This document shows, piece after piece, positions 1 through 10,734 of a DNA stretch of 64,000 nucleotides; position 1 is the first letter of the stretch; each line of letters opens with the position of its first letter. The translations under genes were made by a program, and so were the position numbers. This DNA is from Hofstenia miamia (Eukaryota > Xenacoelomorpha > Acoela): positions 1,023,872 through 1,087,871 of the forward strand of contig SCFE01000107.1 in assembly GCA_004352715.1 (NCBI GenBank), written 5' to 3'. A model generated the notes under the pieces. That model made no database searches. It worked only from the letters and a program-made list of their open reading frames with translations, and was not told where the DNA came from.

Positions 1-113
1 TTCATGCTTTTTTATTTTTCAACAATATACCCGAAATATTTGTATTTACTGATTTATCATTTGTTAATGACTTTTTGTGTAGTGATGAGCTTAATAAATT
101 AATGTATTCATAG
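1..113 (+). pseudogene. Polinton cysteine protease, C-terminal fragment (duplicate)
   Basis: This fragment encodes the last ~35 residues of an adenain-type protease, ending at a TAG. It is nearly identical to 1304-1416, and bases 1-732 as a whole repeat 1304-2035. The upstream part of the same protease lies at 735-1098, just before an isolated N. The natural order is therefore probably 735-1098 joined to this piece, and the printed order may be a scaffolding artefact. The catalytic residues are not in this fragment. Confidence 0.5.
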
Positions 114-256
114 TCACTTTGCATATTTTACATGTACAAAATGTTTTGTATAAATAGCATAATCAAAATATATAATTTTATACACTTTTGCTAATGCCAA
201 TTGTTAGTCTACTTTCTGACAACTATTGAAGCGATAACTCAATACATAGTTTTACT

Positions 257-732
257 ATGCATTTGGAAAGACCAATCCATAATGCATCTCATATAGCTTT
301 GCTAAATACCACCTTTCCCATAGGATTCAATAATATACTAGACCAATCATTAAGTTTTATTGACGCAATTGGAAATAAACGTGGTATTTATGTGAAGGGC
401 GTCCATGTGAAAAAGATAGAAGATGTGTTTAGCTTTGTTAACCAAGTCTTAAAGAAAATTGAATTGACAGTTGTTAAATCTGAAACAAATGACAAAAAAA
501 GTTTTGAAAAACTATTTAGTACTTTTTCATAAAATTTGCCAATGATTAGAACAGTACTGAAATTGCATTTTGAAATCATCAGTGGAAGAGTAGTCATAAA
601 AAATGAAATGCCTTATGAATTTGAATTAAATCAGGTAGGTGAAATTTTGGGGTTCATTTGTCACTATTGAATAGTCAATGGTTTGAACACTGCTAAATAT
701 TGTTTTGATATTTTAAATAGACTGCATAATAT
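257..732 (+). pseudogene. Polinton minor capsid protein, partial duplicate copy
   Basis: The translation matches the longer copy at 1560-2312 with a few substitutions, but this copy carries an extra TAA near 530 and stops at the isolated N at 733. It shares with that copy the TGA at 668-670 (equivalent to 1971). The substitutions argue for a second genomic copy or haplotype rather than the same read used twice. It is not functional as read. The family call rests on the match to the other minor capsid copies in this window. Confidence 0.6.
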
Positions 733-734
733 NT

Positions 735-1098
735 GTGAGAAAATTTGTTCCACAGCTGCACCTGCACAAAGTAATTTTGCATAAGCTAGAGGTGGAATAC
801 TGTTTCTACCCATTCCACAAATTTCTTTTATATTGCATACCACCAAGCCTTGTTCAAAACTCTTTTCTAATTTCCAATGCAAGCCCAACTGGTCATCCAG
901 CAACCCATTGGTTGTTGATTATACCAGATGCAAGCAGGAACTTAATATTCAAAGATTCTTTTGGTTATCCACTAAACCAGTACCCTGATTTTGAACATTA
1001 CTGTCTAACTATGTATCCTAGATTCTATGTGTATGAAGTTGATTGAAAAAATAAGTTGCAGGGGATATTGCCAGTTTGTGGTGCTTATTGTATTTTTC
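735..1098 (+). pseudogene. Polinton adenain-type cysteine protease (first copy)
   Basis: Polinton proteases belong to the adenovirus protease/Ulp1 family and mature the capsid proteins. Visible here are a THWLLII block carrying the likely catalytic His, an FKDSFGYP block with the likely Asp, and, after one in-frame TGA near 1042, LQGI followed by CGAYCIF with the expected Gln and nucleophile Cys. The frame runs into an isolated N at 1099; the remainder is found at 1-113 and 1304-1416. The minor capsid gene follows, the same order seen at 8930-9757. The in-frame stop and the broken join make this a pseudogene or a misassembly. Confidence 0.65.
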
Positions 1099-1281
1099 NT
1101 TAAGTAGCGAGTTCCAGGTTCGAATGATTACAACAAATCCATTTTTGACGTTACAGATAAAATCAGATATTCATTATTCATAGAAATATTAACAATTAGA
1201 ATGTGGCTATTTATCTGAAGAGCGTCATAAAATATGCAAAACATACATACAATAAAGTCAAACACTATATACACTAAATCT

Positions 1282-1416
1282 ACCTGTGGTGCTTATTGTA
1301 TTTTTCATGCTTTTTTATTTTTCAACAATATACCCGAAATATTTGTATTTACTGATTTATCATTTGTTAATGACTTTTTGTGTAGTGATGAGCTTAATAA
1401 ATTAATGTATTCATAG
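1282..1416 (+). pseudogene. Polinton protease C-terminus (second join)
   Basis: The open frame contains the nucleophile block CGAYCIFHAF and ends at a TAG at 1414-1416. The His and Asp blocks are missing immediately upstream: bases 1100-1280 are unrelated AT-rich sequence with stops. The minor capsid gene begins about 140 bases downstream. This is the same C-terminal segment as 1-113, so only one of the two may be real. Confidence 0.55.
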
Positions 1417-1559
1417 TCACTTTGCATATTTTACATGTACAAAATGTTTTGTATAAATAGCATAATCAAAATATATAATTTTATACACTTTTGCTAATGC
1501 CAATTGTTAGTCTACTTTCTGACAACTATTGAAGCGATAACTCAATACATAGTTTTACT

Positions 1560-2312
1560 ATGCATTTGGAAAGACCAATCCATAATGCATCTCATATAGC
1601 TTTGCTAAATACCACCTTTCCCATAGGATTCAATAATATACGAGATCAATCATTAAGTTTTATTGACGCAATTGGAAATAAACGTGGTATTTATGTGAAG
1701 GGCGTCCATGTGAAAAAGATAGAAGATGTGTTTAGCTTTGTTAACCAAGTCTTAACGAAAATTGAATTGACGGTTGTTAAATCTGAAGCAAATGACGAAA
1801 AAAGTTTTGAAAAACTATTTAGTACTTTTTCACAAAATTTGCCAATGATTACAACAGTACCGAAATTGCATTTTGAAATCACCAGTGGAAGAGTAGTCAT
1901 AAAAAATGAAACGCCTTATGAATTTGAATTAAATCAGGTAGGTGAAATTTTGGGGTTCATTTGTCACTATTGAATAGTCAATGGTTTGAACACTGCTAAA
2001 TATTGTTTTGATATTTTAAATAGACTGCATAATATTTTAATTTATACTGATATAGTTACTTGTCAACATTATCAGAGTGGTAGCATCCTGTTATTGGATC
2101 AAATACCCTTATTCACAGTATATAGTGTAAATGATCAGCCATTCATCAATTATGAAAAGACTCATATAATTTATAAACCAACTTCAAAGTCATTCATCAA
2201 TAGAATTACAATTAGCTTCCATACATCAGATGGTGAGTTCATTCATATCAATGATACTAGCAGTATATATTTAACTCTTAATATCAAGGACACTGATGAA
2301 ATTTACGTTTAA
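1560..2312 (+). pseudogene. Polinton minor capsid (penton-like) protein, copy A
   Basis: One reading frame of about 250 codons is broken only by a TGA at 1971-1973. The N-terminal third fits the Polinton minor capsid pattern: an SFTMHLERPI-like strand followed by ALLNTTFPIGF. The C-terminal part carries the typical YKPTSKSFINRITISF and IYLTLNI strands. These blocks recur in copies B (9482-14782) and C (15072-16161), which supports the family call. The protein would form the pentameric vertices of a virus-like particle. A TGA at the equivalent place in copy B may be a shared old mutation. The true N-terminus may lie upstream of the ATG, because homologous residues continue about 8 codons before it, up to another TGA. 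Confidence 0.65.
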
Positions 2313-4842
2313 ACAATTTTTTAAAAACATAAAAGAAATAAGTTATTTGTTATTTTTAAATGTTGTGTATTAAAAACCAATTTACAACAATATAAATAAT
2401 ATCAAAAATTTTTGCAAATATTTAATTCTTGAATTCAATGAGAAATACATATTGAAAAAATATTTATTTCATTTGTACCAGAAACAGTGATTGATGAATC
2501 ATTTTACTTTATTAACATTTTAGTTTTGTAGCATCTATCATTTACATAATTGTATAAATTGGGAAAAACATTTAATAATTGAGATTGTTTTCCAACTTGT
2601 GAAAAAATTCTAGTTTTATATGATTTGAAAGTGTTTTATTTAATTGTTAAAGTGATTTAGATTTCATGTTTGATAGATAACAATTTTGAAGATTGGATAC
2701 ATTTTGACATTTGAACAATAGATAAAAAATTACGCACAGCAGCATAATGGAATTTTACATGGTTGTAATGTGTTTATAATTTGTTACATTTTGACATTTG
2801 AAAAATGGCCATAGATGAACTATGTTGACATTATTAAGGCATGCAACTTTATACATAGAACAGATTAATGGAATTTCACATTGATAAAAGAACTACCCTG
2901 AAAGATTCTAAATTTTTGGTAAGCTATTTTAATAATTAAATCTCAGATATTGTTTTGATTCTTAATGCTTTTTTGCAATATTATTTCTAGTTAGTTTTAC
3001 AGATATTTCTTTTAAAAGTGTAATCAATTTTATTTTAATGAATTGCTGCTCCAATGTTAAATTAATTATATACTTTGTCATACATATATATATGTTTGTT
3101 TGTCAATACACATTTTTAATTGAATTTGTTTAAACTTTCAATTGTCATGTGTTTTATTCTGTGATCTATCACCTCATTTGACTTGTATATTAATCATTAA
3201 TTTAGATACTACCATGTGAAATTCATAATGTGCAAATACACATTGCGTTTGTTTCTTAAAGCATTGTCATCTCAACAATGATGATAAACTAACACAATAG
3301 ACAAATTTAAAAGTATGATATATATGGTCATTATAAGCAAAGTGTAGAATAAATTACATTTTGGTCTTGTCTTAAACATGTATGTTGGTTTTACCACATA
3401 TGTTTATTAAATATTAGAAATTGTGAGTTTTTACATAAACTAGTTTTTGGTTTTACCAAAAAATTATGTTGTCTTTTTATTATTAATTTATCAAAATATT
3501 AAGTAACACTTAAAAGAGTATATTTTGTTTATAAACTAATAGAATTATGGAAAACAAAACTATAAATTTATTTTACAAAATTATTATACGTGAATCAAAA
3601 CACTGTTTGTAAGTTCTATATCATTGTTATGGTAAAGTTTCTTATTTTTGCAATTGACATTTGTCATCTGTGAAACATGTACTTATTTTTCTCAATATTT
3701 GCATTTGAAAATAATTGTTTGTTACTACTGTTACCAAAGAAAATTAATTGTAAAATGTAATTCCAACAATGTAAATTCTTTGCATATAGAATTTCAATGA
3801 TATTTGACAATTTTTATGTAATTTGTATAAAATGAATTTTAAACAATAGACTGCAAACAATGTGTTTGCCAACAGAACATATTTCAATGACATCAGAGAT
3901 ACACCCCTGGAAATATACACGGCCAATTATTTATGTAATATGAGTAGTTAAGAATGCCATGTGGTAATGGACTGATTCTATTGGACACCATCTAGTGACA
4001 AAATATTTTTGACATAGTTAAATTGAACAAATTCATTTTTTTGACGAAGTTTTATTTTTGATTGCTAGGATTTTGGTAAAGTGATATAATTGAAGACAAT
4101 AAATGCTTTTGACAATATTAAATTGAGCATAATAGTTTTATTGCAAAGTTTTATATTTGATTGCTAGGATTTTCACAAAAGGATAGAATTGCTGACAAGA
4201 AGTGTTTTTGACAATATTAAATCAAGCATAATAATTTTTTGATGTAGTTTTATTTTTGATTGCTAGGAATTTGGCAAAGTGATATAATTAATTTTTTTTT
4301 AAAATTCAATGAAATTAGAAATGTTTAAAATGTAACCAATTTTTTTATTCATATGTGTTTTTGGAATTACATAATAAGTATTTTCAAACAAATAGTTTTT
4401 TTAATATTGAGGGGTAATAATTATATTTCACAGACAGCTCATGTCAATTGCAAAATAAAAACTTTTTTAATCAATAAAAATTTCCAAGTAAAAATAATTT
4501 TTAAAATATAAATACATGCTTTCAAAGATGCATTCTACATGTCCTAGTTAATATGTTTGATAAATTAATAATAAATACACAGGAAAATAAAAATGATTAA
4601 TTATTAGCTACAATGGTTTCACAACAAATTCCATGACAATGGAAGTACCACATTAATTTAGTTTATATGTTTATTTTACATACTTGATTTTTTTTTATTA
4701 ACATACATGACATTGGAAATAACACATTAATTTAGTTTATATGTTTATTTTACATACTTATTTTATTTAGTAAAATTTAATAAAAATGTTTGAATTAGAA
4801 TTTATAGTTCTTGTTCAAATTTGAATTTATTGTCTGCCAAAT
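2313..4842. other. AT-rich non-coding Polinton end region
   Basis: No gene is visible in these 2.5 kb. The stretch separates one minor capsid gene from the next integrase region, so it probably contains the end of one Polinton copy and the start of the next. Bases about 2581-3400 recur in reverse complement at 57130-57850 and bases about 4310-4800 recur directly at 56640-57010, so this is repetitive element sequence rather than host intergenic DNA. I could not find a clean terminal inverted repeat or target duplication. Confidence 0.5.
4008..4297. repeat. Three 99-bp tandem repeats
   Basis: The landmark gattgctagg starts at 4060, 4159 and 4258, exactly 99 bases apart. Each is preceded by a TTTTATTTTT-type tract and, further upstream, by a tttttgaca-type block. 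The copies differ by scattered substitutions. They lie in the non-coding Polinton end region. Confidence 0.85.
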
Positions 4843-4992
4843 ATGGCTAAAAATAATGGAAGCATGTTCACCCCTTCATTTGGTCAAATTACTCGTCAAC
4901 AAGCACTAATTTGCTATCTTGTTTCTTATTTGAATATTATAAACATAATGATGATAATTAACTTTAATTTGTTTACAATTAATAAATCATAA
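4843..4992 (+). pseudogene. 5' end of an unrecognised Polinton gene
   Basis: A 49-codon frame begins with ATG just after a TTCAAATTTGAA palindrome and a TGCCAAAT leader. Its first ~20 residues (MAKNNGSMFTPSFGQ...) and the same upstream palindrome recur at the right edge of the window on the minus strand (start 62968), so this is the conserved start of an element gene. The frame is lost after about 35 residues. A polypyrimidine-AG near 5030 could be a splice acceptor leading to the next ORF. I cannot name the product. Confidence 0.45.
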
Positions 4993-5082
4993 TTTGATCT
5001 TAGTACTGACTAATCCTTTGTTCTTTTCTTCTTAGCAGCAGTAAGCCTTGGATTATGCTACAATAATATCTAAACACATTAA

Positions 5083-5553
5083 AATCTCAAATCATTATAT
5101 ACTTCTCTGGAAAATTACAATAGATTAACATCAGATTGCTGTCAAGAACAATATATTCACAGTGACAGTGTGCAACTAAAATCAAGTAATCAATATTCTA
5201 CACAACAACAACAAACCCCTTTTATTCAAGATGATATACAAGTAAAATGCAATGCTGTTCAAACAACCACTCAACAATGACAATGTCAACAGGATAACAC
5301 AACTGGTGATGAATTAAAAAACTTTTTAAACAGTTCAAATACAAGTGCTCTCCTACATGATGATATAATTTATACAAGTGCTGGCTCATTATCATTTACC
5401 AAATTCAAAAATGCCTTGCAAACACCAAACAAAAGAATAAACCAACCTGTGTGTGCAATTTTAAAAAGTATTGGTACAATCCTCGCCCAACTGGTTAAAA
5501 ATAATCGCATTTATGAGGCTATAAATAGAAAAGAACTTATGGTTTGGAATTAA
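5083..5553 (+). pseudogene. Polinton-associated hypothetical protein
   Basis: A 157-codon frame is interrupted by a single TGA near 5277. It is rich in Gln, Asn, Ser and Thr in its first half and more regular and basic near its end. It ends 5 bases before the integrase start. I do not recognise a domain. It may be an upstream exon or domain of the integrase gene, or a separate element gene. Confidence 0.35.
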
Positions 5554-5558
5554 TTGTA

Positions 5559-6314
5559 ATGGATAAACACTTGCACCAGTTGTATATTTTGTTAAGATCA
5601 TCTGCTAGTTTTGGAGGTGTCTATGAGTTGTATCACAATGCTCAATTGAAATTCCCAAAAATAACTCTGGAAAATGTATGAAATTTCCTTGCTACAAATG
5701 ATATGTACACTATACACAAGTCAGCTGTGAGAAAATTCCCACATCACCATGTTATTGCATTTGGCATTGATGAAATATGGACTATGGATTTGGCAGTTGT
5801 TGAAAGTCTAGCATCATACAATAGAGGGATAAAGTACTTGCTTGTTTGTTATGATATTTTGTCAAAAAAATTTCATGTACAACCATTGTATAATAAAACT
5901 GCTAGTCATGAGTTGTCTGCTTTTAAATATATAGATAAACTTCAACAAATTGTTGGTGTCTTAAATTCCAGAGTAAATCGTACAATAGGCATGTCTCCAA
6001 ATTCTGTAAGAAAAAAACATGTACGACACCTGATTGGAAAACTAATGACTGTTAGTAATAAGCATTACTGACCACCATTGTTTTGCCTTGGTGATTGGGT
6101 AAGAATTTCAAAATCTGATTACACATTTTGAAAAGGCTACTCACCACAATTTCAAATGGAGGTTTTTAAAATAAACAAAGTGTTTCCCATGATCCCCATT
6201 AAATATGAATTAAAGTCAAATAGTAGTGACGCTTATGGTAAAATAATTAAAGGAAAATTCTACCAATGGGAATTGACTAGAGTAATTAGGAAGTGTGCAT
6301 GGACAAGAATATAA
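5559..6314 (+). pseudogene. Polinton retroviral-type integrase (deleted core)
   Basis: The frame matches the c-integrase of Mavericks, the family often annotated as transposon-derived protein F54H12.3. The N-terminal SFGGVYELYHNAQ and KFP blocks are followed by YTIHKSAVRKFP, then the DDE-fold block GIDEIWTMDL with the first catalytic Asp and a YLLVCYDILSKK strand. The segment between about 5925 and 5945 jumps directly to the NRTIGMSPN block, so the second Asp and the catalytic Glu are missing. The C-terminal FCLGDWVRIS and KFYQWEL blocks (SH3/chromo-like tail) remain. Three in-frame stops, all TGA (5679, 6069, 6129), and the deletion make it inactive. There is no net frameshift over 750 bases. 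Confidence 0.85.
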
Positions 6315-6356
6315 TAGTATAAATAACCTATACGTGTAATTGTCAATTCATTTAGT

Positions 6357-6818
6357 ATGGAGCAATATTATAGTGAACAAGTGAGTGGTAGAAACCCTAC
6401 AGCAATAACTTGTCAAAAGTCTTTGGAATAATTACCACACTTGGGCGCATTGCCATACCACTAGCATTGAAAATGATTCCACCCTTGAAAAATGTATTAA
6501 GCAATATCAGCAATGAGATTTTGGATGAATCAATTTTGGGTTTAAATGACATAGTCTCTGGCAAAAATGTGAAAAAGGTTTTAAAACAAAGAATTGCCAA
6601 TGTAGCAAAAAACACAGTCAGGAATCAATTTAATAAACGACGTCGGAATCGTGAACAAACTGCTAATGGCTTCTCTGAACCAGGGAGGATAACAAAAACA
6701 ATTAAAACAAAGCGTGGAATTAAACAATTTACAGTTTCCAGTGCAAAAAAAACAATGTAAACCTAGTCCACGCATAGTAAAAAAGAAACCCGTCATAAAG
6801 AAAACTGACATTTTTTAA
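6357..6818 (+). pseudogene. Polinton basic core/minor protein (pX/pVI-like)
   Basis: The start MEQYYSEQVSGR is the typical opening of a small Polinton protein that sits between integrase and capsid genes. A frameshift near 6405 moves into a frame with a hydrophobic, Gly/Pro-containing helix region followed by a strongly basic tail (NKRRRNR, then Lys/Arg to the end). A second shift near 6750 restores a tail ending KKTDIF. Comparison with adenovirus pX/pVI is by position, size and basic character and is an inference. It probably binds DNA or helps assembly inside the particle. Confidence 0.6.
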
Positions 6819-6874
6819 GAATTCTGTATAAATAGCTGTACACATTGACACTTGATATTAGTTTGATACCCGTC

Positions 6875-8062
6875 ATGACCATGTTCACTCATTCTTGCTT
6901 GGATATTTTCGAACGTGATAAGGTGTTGGTAAACTTTAATGGTGGAAGTACACAGGAATATTTCCCAACTTCTGGTTTTAATGGACCACTCATTGAATTT
7001 AATTTCAGGTCAGGGCAAAATGACTACATTGATTTGCAAAGTATACATCTTGGTTTATCAGTGAAAATTGTATGCAAAAGTGATGGTGGGAACCTAGTTT
7101 GGGGTGACGCAGACAATAGAAAACAAGATCAAGTTTGTTTAACAAATAATGCCTTACATTCATTGTTTAGTGATTATAGTTTATAGGCAAATGGTGTTTT
7201 ATTACACATGGGTGATGTGGATGGCCACATATGGTTATGATTACTAATGAACTATCAAAAAGTGCAGCCAACAAGACTTCAATACTAACATCAAGTGGGT
7301 ATTATTATGAGAAACACCCTGATATACAGATAAAAGAAGGTGATGAAAAAGATGGTCAGTATCGATGTAGAGCTCTAACCATGGAAAGCAAGGTGGCAAG
7401 TTTCTACGCCCCTCTTGCAATTGATTTTTTTCAATGTGAAAAATTACTAATACCTGGTGTTGATATTTGGCTAAAGCTTTTAAGATCACAAGATGATTTT
7501 TTCTTAATTGCAAATGATAATGCCAATTACAAAATGCAAATTATAGGTGCTTTCCTAACTCTAAGAAAGCTCAGAGTAACAGAAAGTGTACATTTGGCAA
7601 TTGAAAAAACGCTATTGACAACTACTGCTACATACCACTTTACAAGAATTCTTACACATACATTTATAATTCCAGCGGGTCAGAACACACTTACTAGAGA
7701 AAATGTTTTTTCCAATAAACCCATTAGAAGAATAGCCTTGGCAATTGTTCCAAATCACCAGTTTAGCATACACCCCCATGTTAATTGGAGATGACAACTA
7801 TGTGCAGGCGTATTATCAATTGATAAAGGCTCTGGGGATAAATAATGATGGCGGTGGAATACCATACACACAATATAACAAACATGTGACTATGGTTTTT
7901 GATCTGACTACCATTGCAGAGGCCAACAATGAGGTTTTGTATCCTGAATTGAGCAGTGTGAATATATGCTTAACACTGGATTTTAAAAACACACTAACTG
8001 AATCAATGGAAGTTATCATTTTGGGGGAAACCAAAGCCAAAGTCTATATTAATAAACAGTGA
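6875..8062 (+). pseudogene. Polinton capsid protein (F54H12.2-like, major capsid candidate)
   Basis: Three consecutive ORF pieces read as one capsid protein of about 400 residues. Piece 1 (6875-7186) has the family's N-terminal blocks, including PLIEFNFRSGQNDYIDL. Piece 2 (7231-7794) has FYAPLAIDFFQCEKLL, GVDIWLKLLRS and FIIPAGQN. Piece 3 (to 8062) has MVFDLTTIAEA and LTLDFKNTLTESMEV. Breaks are a TAG at 7184, a shift near 7225, and a deletion plus frame change near 7775. The family is assigned by these blocks; whether it is the double jelly-roll major protein or a second capsid component is inferred from length and neighbours. It follows the basic core protein and precedes the protease. Confidence 0.7.
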
Positions 8063-8671
8063 AAAGTTATAAAAGGATAAGATATGTGTTTAGTGAATCA
8101 TTGTATTGTGGAAAGATGTTGAAACTTGATGAAATTCGTGTGGGGAAGGTCGTATTCACTCTACCAAAGACCCACATTTAAAGTTTGCACATGTTACAAA
8201 CTTTCTATTACAGAAATACACAATGTTGGTGTTGAAAAGGTTTTGCAAATGACCTTCATGGAGGATTGTGGTGGAATACCATACACACAATATAACAAAC
8301 ATGTGATTATGGTTTTTGATCTGACTACCATTGCAGAGGCCAACAACGAGGTTTTGTATCCTGAATTGAGCAGTGTGAATATATGCTTAACACTGGATTT
8401 TAAAAACACACTAACTGAATCAATGGAAGTTATCATTTTGGGGGAAACCAATTCCAAAGTCTATATTAATAAACAGTGAAAAGTTATAAAAGGATAAGAT
8501 ATGTGTTTTGTGAATCATTGTATTGTGGAAAGATGTTGAAACTTGATGAAATTCGTGTATAAGAGACAGTATTCACTCTACCAAAGACCAGCATTCAAGG
8601 TTTGCGCATGTTACAAACTTTCTATTACAGAAATACACAATGTTGGTGTTGAAAAGGTTTTGCAAATGACC
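7853..8671 (+). repeat. 417-bp tandem duplication across the capsid 3' end
   Basis: Bases 7853-8253 recur at 8270-8671 with few differences. The duplicated block holds the last ~70 codons of the capsid gene, the intergenic spacer and the first ~45 codons of the next gene. This explains a second short capsid tail ending at 8479. It could be a genomic duplication or an assembly error like those marked by isolated N bases elsewhere. Confidence 0.9.
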
Positions 8672-8821
8672 CCCCATGGAGGATTGATTGGAATTGATAA
8701 TTCGAGGTTACACTCACTTTTGAAATGGTCAAAACTGTTTAGAATACACGCAATTTACCATGATAGCTATGGTTTTGTTAAAAGAGAATTTGGAATTGCC
8801 AATGGATATCCAATATTTTAA
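8537..8821 (+). pseudogene. Unrecognised Polinton protein after the capsid gene
   Basis: The frame from 8546 gives about 90 residues with a CACYKLSITEIHNVG block and a well-formed C-terminus containing GGLIGIDNSRLHSLLKWSK and YHDSYGFVK. The likely original start is the ATG nearby at 8534, whose MLKLDEIRV frame soon shifts; in the duplicated copy the same start (about 8116) continues into GKVVFTLPKT. I do not recognise the domain. Position between capsid and protease suggests a structural or assembly role, but nothing in the sequence shows it. Confidence 0.4.
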
Positions 8822-8929
8822 AGATTTTGGTGTAATTTACCAATTTTAGGCCATCTAACGTCTTTATTGTTTTGGCACTATGTTAAATTTAGACATTGGA
8901 GACTTTACAATTATTTAAATATTTAATGG

Positions 8930-9376
8930 ATGCTGACGAGATTAGATGAATTTCCTTACAAATTCCCTCACTCCACTTTTGATTTTATGGTGTACTTGCC
9001 TCAGATGATATTCAACCAAGTTTGGTTCAATGCTCATTTTTATTTGCAAATGCAAGTCCCTGCAATCACCCTGGTACACATTGGTTGTTGATTATATGAG
9101 ATAACAATGGTGAACTTAATTTTCAAAGATTTTCTTGCACATCCCTTAAAACATTATCCTGACATTGAACACTATTGTCACACTGCTAATCCAGGATTTC
9201 GCATTTATGAGGGTGATAGAAAAACAAGATTACAGGGAACATCTCTGATATGTGGTGCTTACTGTATATTTCGTGCATTTTTATTTTTTAATAAAATACC
9301 AGAGGTGCTTGTGTTTACCAATTTACCATTTATTAATGATTTTTTGTGTGATAATGGTCTTAATAAAATTACCTAA
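8930..9376 (+). pseudogene. Polinton adenain-type cysteine protease (second copy)
   Basis: The N-terminal LTRLDEFPYKFPHSTFDF block is followed by a frameshift near 9003 into a frame carrying GTHWLLII (catalytic His) that ends in a TGA near 9098. A shift back gives the FKDF region and then LQGTSLICGAYCIF with the expected Gln and nucleophile Cys, ending at 9376. The gene lies between the unknown protein and minor capsid copy B, as the first protease copy lies before copy A. At least two frameshifts and a stop make it inactive. Confidence 0.75.
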
Positions 9377-9481
9377 AACTTGTATTTGATAAAAACACAT
9401 GTACAATTTAATAAAATACGTAGGCATTACATTACAAGTTCACTTGGATGATAACAAACTCGTAGACAGGTGGTATACACA

Positions 9482-9750
9482 ATGGTTATTGTAAAATTAT
9501 TATCTGAAAAATGCTGGAAGCCTGGTGTATGTTGCCCAGATGGATTGGATGAATTTACAATGTATTTGGACAAACTGATATATAATGCATATGAAGTTGC
9601 ATTAATTGATTTTGGATATCCGTCAAAATTTCTTAATCTTAAACACCAAACATGGACTTTAAAGGATAAAGATGAAAATATAACCCGATTGGAAATTTAT
9701 TCAGGGCATAAGCAAAGCTTTTGTGAACTCTATGGATTTATAAATTGGCC
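9482..9750 (+). pseudogene. Polinton minor capsid protein, copy B, N-terminal part
   Basis: The frame from ATG 9482 encodes the N-terminal domain with DEFTMYLDKLIYNA and VALIDFGYPSKFLNL, matching copies A and C. The gene is cut at about 9750 by insertion of a LINE and resumes after it at about 14330. It follows the protease by 105 bases. Confidence 0.7.
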
Positions 9751-9753
9751 GCA

Positions 9754-10629
9754 ATGATTTCTCACAGAGCAGTTGATGCTCACGCGTGCTCCTTTCTCAA
9801 AACATTTATGAATTCCTCACTATCGCCTTCCGCAAATCACAGCAAACTTGTTGCCCCCTTTTTACAACTTGATAAGTCCGAACTACTCCTTACTCATGAA
9901 TTACTAAGAAAATTCATTGCTGACGAAGAAAGAGACAAATCACTCACCGACATCGCAACCCAGTCCCATCCTGATGTTAATAACGCCGTCACATCACAAG
10001 CTCCACAATTAGATCGTGTTACCAGAAACCTCAAGCCACTAACTATTAAGCCTCACACCGACTTCTTAATCTTAGGATCGTCAATGTATAGAAACCTTAG
10101 AGCTAACCACCTCATCAATAATCACAAAGTCACTGTCCACTCTTACTCAGGGGCTACAATTGAGGAACTCACACGCTTTATTAAGCAGTACCCGAAAGAA
10201 ACGTTCGTCAAAAAAAATCTCATTACAATTGGTCATAATGATATAATGCAGAATAAATCGAATTTTACAGAAAAGTATACAAATTTAATTGAAGCTGCTA
10301 AGACTACTTTTGAAAATGCAAAAGTATTTCTTGGAGAACTTGCACCATTTGTATTCAATCGCCACCTCAAGAGTAAAGCATTCGAACTGAACACTCTTCT
10401 GCACCAAAACTCCAAATCACTAGGATAGTTTGTTTTCCCCAACTGCAACTCTTTTATTTTGAATGCCCTGTCGAACCCAAGGCTATTCGCACGCGACACC
10501 ATTCACTTTTTGAAGGCTGGTTATGCAACTCTTTGCAAAACTAATCAAAGAATTATTTGGTGCCCCTCAATCCATACGAGCTTTGTTTCACAAAGCTCAA
10601 AGCACGAACCTTTCCTTTTATACACCGCC
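9754..10629 (+). pseudogene. LINE ORF1 with SGNH/GDSL esterase domain
   Basis: The N-terminal ~100 residues are polar. The esterase domain then shows block I as DFLILGSSMYRNL (the Ser of GSS), a SGATIEEL block, and block III as TIGHND (Asn). A TAG at 10426-10428 interrupts the frame. Continuing through it, block V appears as DTIHF (Asp at 10495, His at 10504), completing the catalytic set. Esterase ORF1 proteins are known from CR1-like elements and are thought to help the ribonucleoprotein or membrane contact. An overlapping frame (10523-10771) may be the original C-terminus after a shift. Confidence 0.75.
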
Positions 10630-10734
10630 TAATTATCGCCACTTTCTAATTAATCAACCGCAACAAAAATCACCAATGTACGCTCACTTATACTCAGAAG
10701 TTGCCGCTTTACCACTGCAGTTATCACCAAGGGA

